Shown: positions 62,584 to 64,000 of the stretch, piece by piece
Layout: each line of letters begins with the position of its first letter
Position numbering within the stretch: position 1 is the first letter of the stretch
NCBI RefSeq assembly: GCF_000612805.1
Contig: NZ_HG964408.1
Span: 62,001 to 126,000, forward strand
Origin: Bacillus ndiopicus
GTDB lineage: Bacteria; Bacillota; Bacilli; Bacillales_A; Planococcaceae
DNA length: 64,000 nucleotides
Reading direction: 5' to 3'
The notes under the pieces: model-generated
Databases searched by the model: none
What the model was told of the DNA's origin: nothing
What the model saw: only the letters and a program-made list of their open reading frames with translations
Program-made: the position numbers and the translations under genes

Positions 62584-63447
62584 GTGGAAGCTCGAATGAT
62601 ATCAGCGAACGTAATGCAACAAAAGGAAGTACAAAAATATTTTACAGTAATGTGTGAGAGCGTTATTCGATCGCATTTAACGATGACTGCAATTTTTTTA
62701 ACATTATCAGAAGGCTATAAAACAGAAGAGCTTGCTAAGGAAATGTCTGTATTTTTACAGGCTAAATTGCGCAAAACAGACTTGCTCTTTCAGTTAGATA
62801 ATAATGCTGGTTGGGGTATAATCTTTTTACAAAGTGGTGAAGTAGAGGCAAGGGCCTTTTTAAATCGTATATTTGACATATTAAAAAAAGAATATCCACA
62901 ACTAACTATTAATGCCTCGATTACAGAAATTCGAAATAACAACATAACTTTCGATGCATTAATTACTGCCAATGAGCAAATATTGAGCAAAATTTCAAAT
63001 GAAGCTTGGGTGATTGAAGAAATTACCGATTATCAGCAGCCGCCAACAGAGCTTGTAAAAGTAAGCATTATTGAAGAAAACGACATTTTTAGACATGTAT
63101 TAGAAGTGGCTATAAATCAATTAGAGGTTCCTCATTTTTCCTTAGAAGTTTCCTCTTATGAAGATGGCTATAGCTTTTGGCAATCAGGAAACTATCAATC
63201 TGCCCATACACATTTAATTATTGTAAATGATATTTTACCTCGGAAAAACGGCTTTGAGCTTTTGCATAGTTTGAGAATGATGCCAAATGGGAATAAGTTC
63301 ATTATTTACATGATGTCTGAACGCAACTCTGAAGCGGTGGCATTAAATGCATATGAGAGTGGGGTTGATGAATTTATTATTAAGCCATTTAATTTACGCC
63401 TAATTGAAGCGAAAATTAAACGCACGTTTGCGAGGTTATGGCCATGA
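62584..63447 (+). CDS. protein with degenerate GGDEF-like N-terminus and receiver domain
   Basis: 287 residues. GTG start seven bases from GGAGGG. Residues about 10-145 resemble a diguanylate-cyclase fold without the GGDEF motif. Residues about 160-287 form a receiver domain, with the phospho-acceptor Asp in LIIVNDILPRKNGFELL and lysine in IIKPFN. No DNA-binding domain, so output is by protein contact. Its end overlaps the next gene (ATGA). Confidence 0.75.
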   Translation: MEARMISANVMQQKEVQKYFTVMCESVIRSHLTMTAIFLTLSEGYKTEELAKEMSVFLQAKLRKTDLLFQLDNNAGWGIIFLQSGEVEARAFLNRIFDILKKEYPQLTINASITEIRNNNITFDALITANEQILSKISNEAWVIEEITDYQQPPTELVKVSIIEENDIFRHVLEVAINQLEVPHFSLEVSSYEDGYSFWQSGNYQSAHTHLIIVNDILPRKNGFELLHSLRMMPNGNKFIIYMMSERNSEAVALNAYESGVDEFIIKPFNLRLIEAKIKRTFARLWP

Positions 63448-64000
63448 TGATAGAATTAAAAATTTCAACTTTATTGTGGATTATTGCTGTCTTGCTTTTT
63501 ATGTTACTGTTATTTTTGCTTTATATTATTATACAGCATAATAAGGAAGGGCGATTTAATCGAAGAAGGGATGCTTATGTGGAGGCATATACTGGAGATT
63601 GGTATGATTTTTTAATTCGAGATACAGATTTATCTGCTTCGGTTATACCACATAATAAGGCGCAAGTAACCGCAGTAGAAAGAATTTTTTTATCTTACTT
63701 GAAAAATCTTCAGCACCCAGAGATTGAAAAGAAAATACAGGACTTTGCAAATGTATATTTAAAAGACTTTTATATAGAAGATTTAAAAAGTCGGCTTTGG
63801 AGTATCCGAATGAACGCGTTATATCGCATTGCGGATTTTAAAATCAATTCTCTTATGGATAATTTGGAGAGCTTTGAAAAGAGAAATATTTCGAAAGAGG
63901 AGTACTTCCAGTTATTTAAAATATATTCTGTATTACAACCAAGCAAATTTTTAGAGAAACTAGATGAAGTGCAAATTACTTATTCAGAAAGTGAATATCG
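63444..64000 (+). CDS. membrane-anchored helical protein (partial, runs off the window)
   Basis: ATG 63444 overlaps the preceding stop. At least 185 residues remain open to the window end. One N-terminal membrane helix (about 9-31; a run of Leu/Ile/Phe) precedes a cytoplasmic alpha-helical region with spaced helices (FLSYLKNLQHPEIEKKIQDF; LWSIRMNALYRIADFKI) that look like HEAT-type repeats. Translation coupling to the receiver protein suggests they interact. Function unknown. Confidence 0.75.
   Translation, partial: MMIELKISTLLWIIAVLLFMLLLFLLYIIIQHNKEGRFNRRRDAYVEAYTGDWYDFLIRDTDLSASVIPHNKAQVTAVERIFLSYLKNLQHPEIEKKIQDFANVYLKDFYIEDLKSRLWSIRMNALYRIADFKINSLMDNLESFEKRNISKEEYFQLFKIYSVLQPSKFLEKLDEVQITYSESEY

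Overview
The window looks like chromosomal DNA of a low-GC Gram-positive, endospore-forming-type bacterium close to Lysinibacillus/Solibacillus (Planococcaceae). The main reasons are AT-rich codon use, strong AGGAGG-type ribosome binding sites, T-box regulation, bacillithiol genes, and near-complete gene-order agreement with the Bacillus subtilis cheR-aroF-aroB-aroH...hisC-tyrA-aroE-ypiA-ypiB-ypiF-qcrABC-ypjA...ypjC-ypjD-dapB-mgsA-bshA-cca-birA-panBCD segment. No tRNA, rRNA, prophage, insertion sequence or CRISPR array was seen.

Bases 1-23,300 are the conserved housekeeping half. Three tandem small membrane/coiled-coil paralogs (the first cut by the window edge) precede cheR. An aromatic amino acid operon follows (aroC, aroB, aroH, hisC, tyrA, then aroA after a decayed gene remnant), then a TPR protein, ypiB and ypiF, and the menaquinol:cytochrome c reductase operon qcrABC with a clear sigma-A promoter. 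Next come ypjA, a YugP-like peptidase, a YitT protein, and the ypjD-dapB-mgsA-bshA-cca-birA run. panBCD sits behind a leader RNA with its own terminator. Compared with B. subtilis, trpEDCFBA, bshB1 and ypjB are missing from their usual places.

Bases 23,300-36,900 are accessory. They hold a RidA-family protein, two consecutive ABC-F genes each preceded by a leader peptide and attenuator-like RNA, a lipoprotein/Nudix group, a methyltransferase/AIM24 group, a MerR regulator with a DUF4260 membrane protein, a SulP-UspA pair, an UPF0316 protein, and a DesK-type two-component system.

Bases 37,000-51,000 are surface and signalling genes. They hold a 1201-residue S-layer-anchored beta-helix/Listeria-Bacteroides-repeat protein, and an ABC exporter that together with the upstream kinase/regulator resembles the linearmycin-resistance lnrJK-lnrLMN set. 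They also hold a YobU/YobV-like pair, a formamidase, and a 1013-residue 7TMR-DISM double-kinase hybrid with a REC-BTAD regulator.

Bases 51,000-64,000 hold a T-box-controlled archaeal-type prolyl-tRNA synthetase, an SH3-like secreted protein, and two separate ECF sigma operons (one with an ABC transporter). They also hold an acetyltransferase, a class-I aminotransferase, a DUF423 protein, an M23 peptidase and the start of a REC/membrane-protein operon that runs off the window.

The least explained structure is a set of five short intergenic tandem arrays with a period of 20-21 bp. Three share the core CGC-N-GATA and alternate 20/21-bp steps (20,692; 44,197; 58,987 on the opposite strand). Two others (34,127 and 57,130) have different sequences but the same period. 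Together with the two ABC-F attenuators and the hybrid kinase that lacks its H-box histidine, these are the parts most worth following up.
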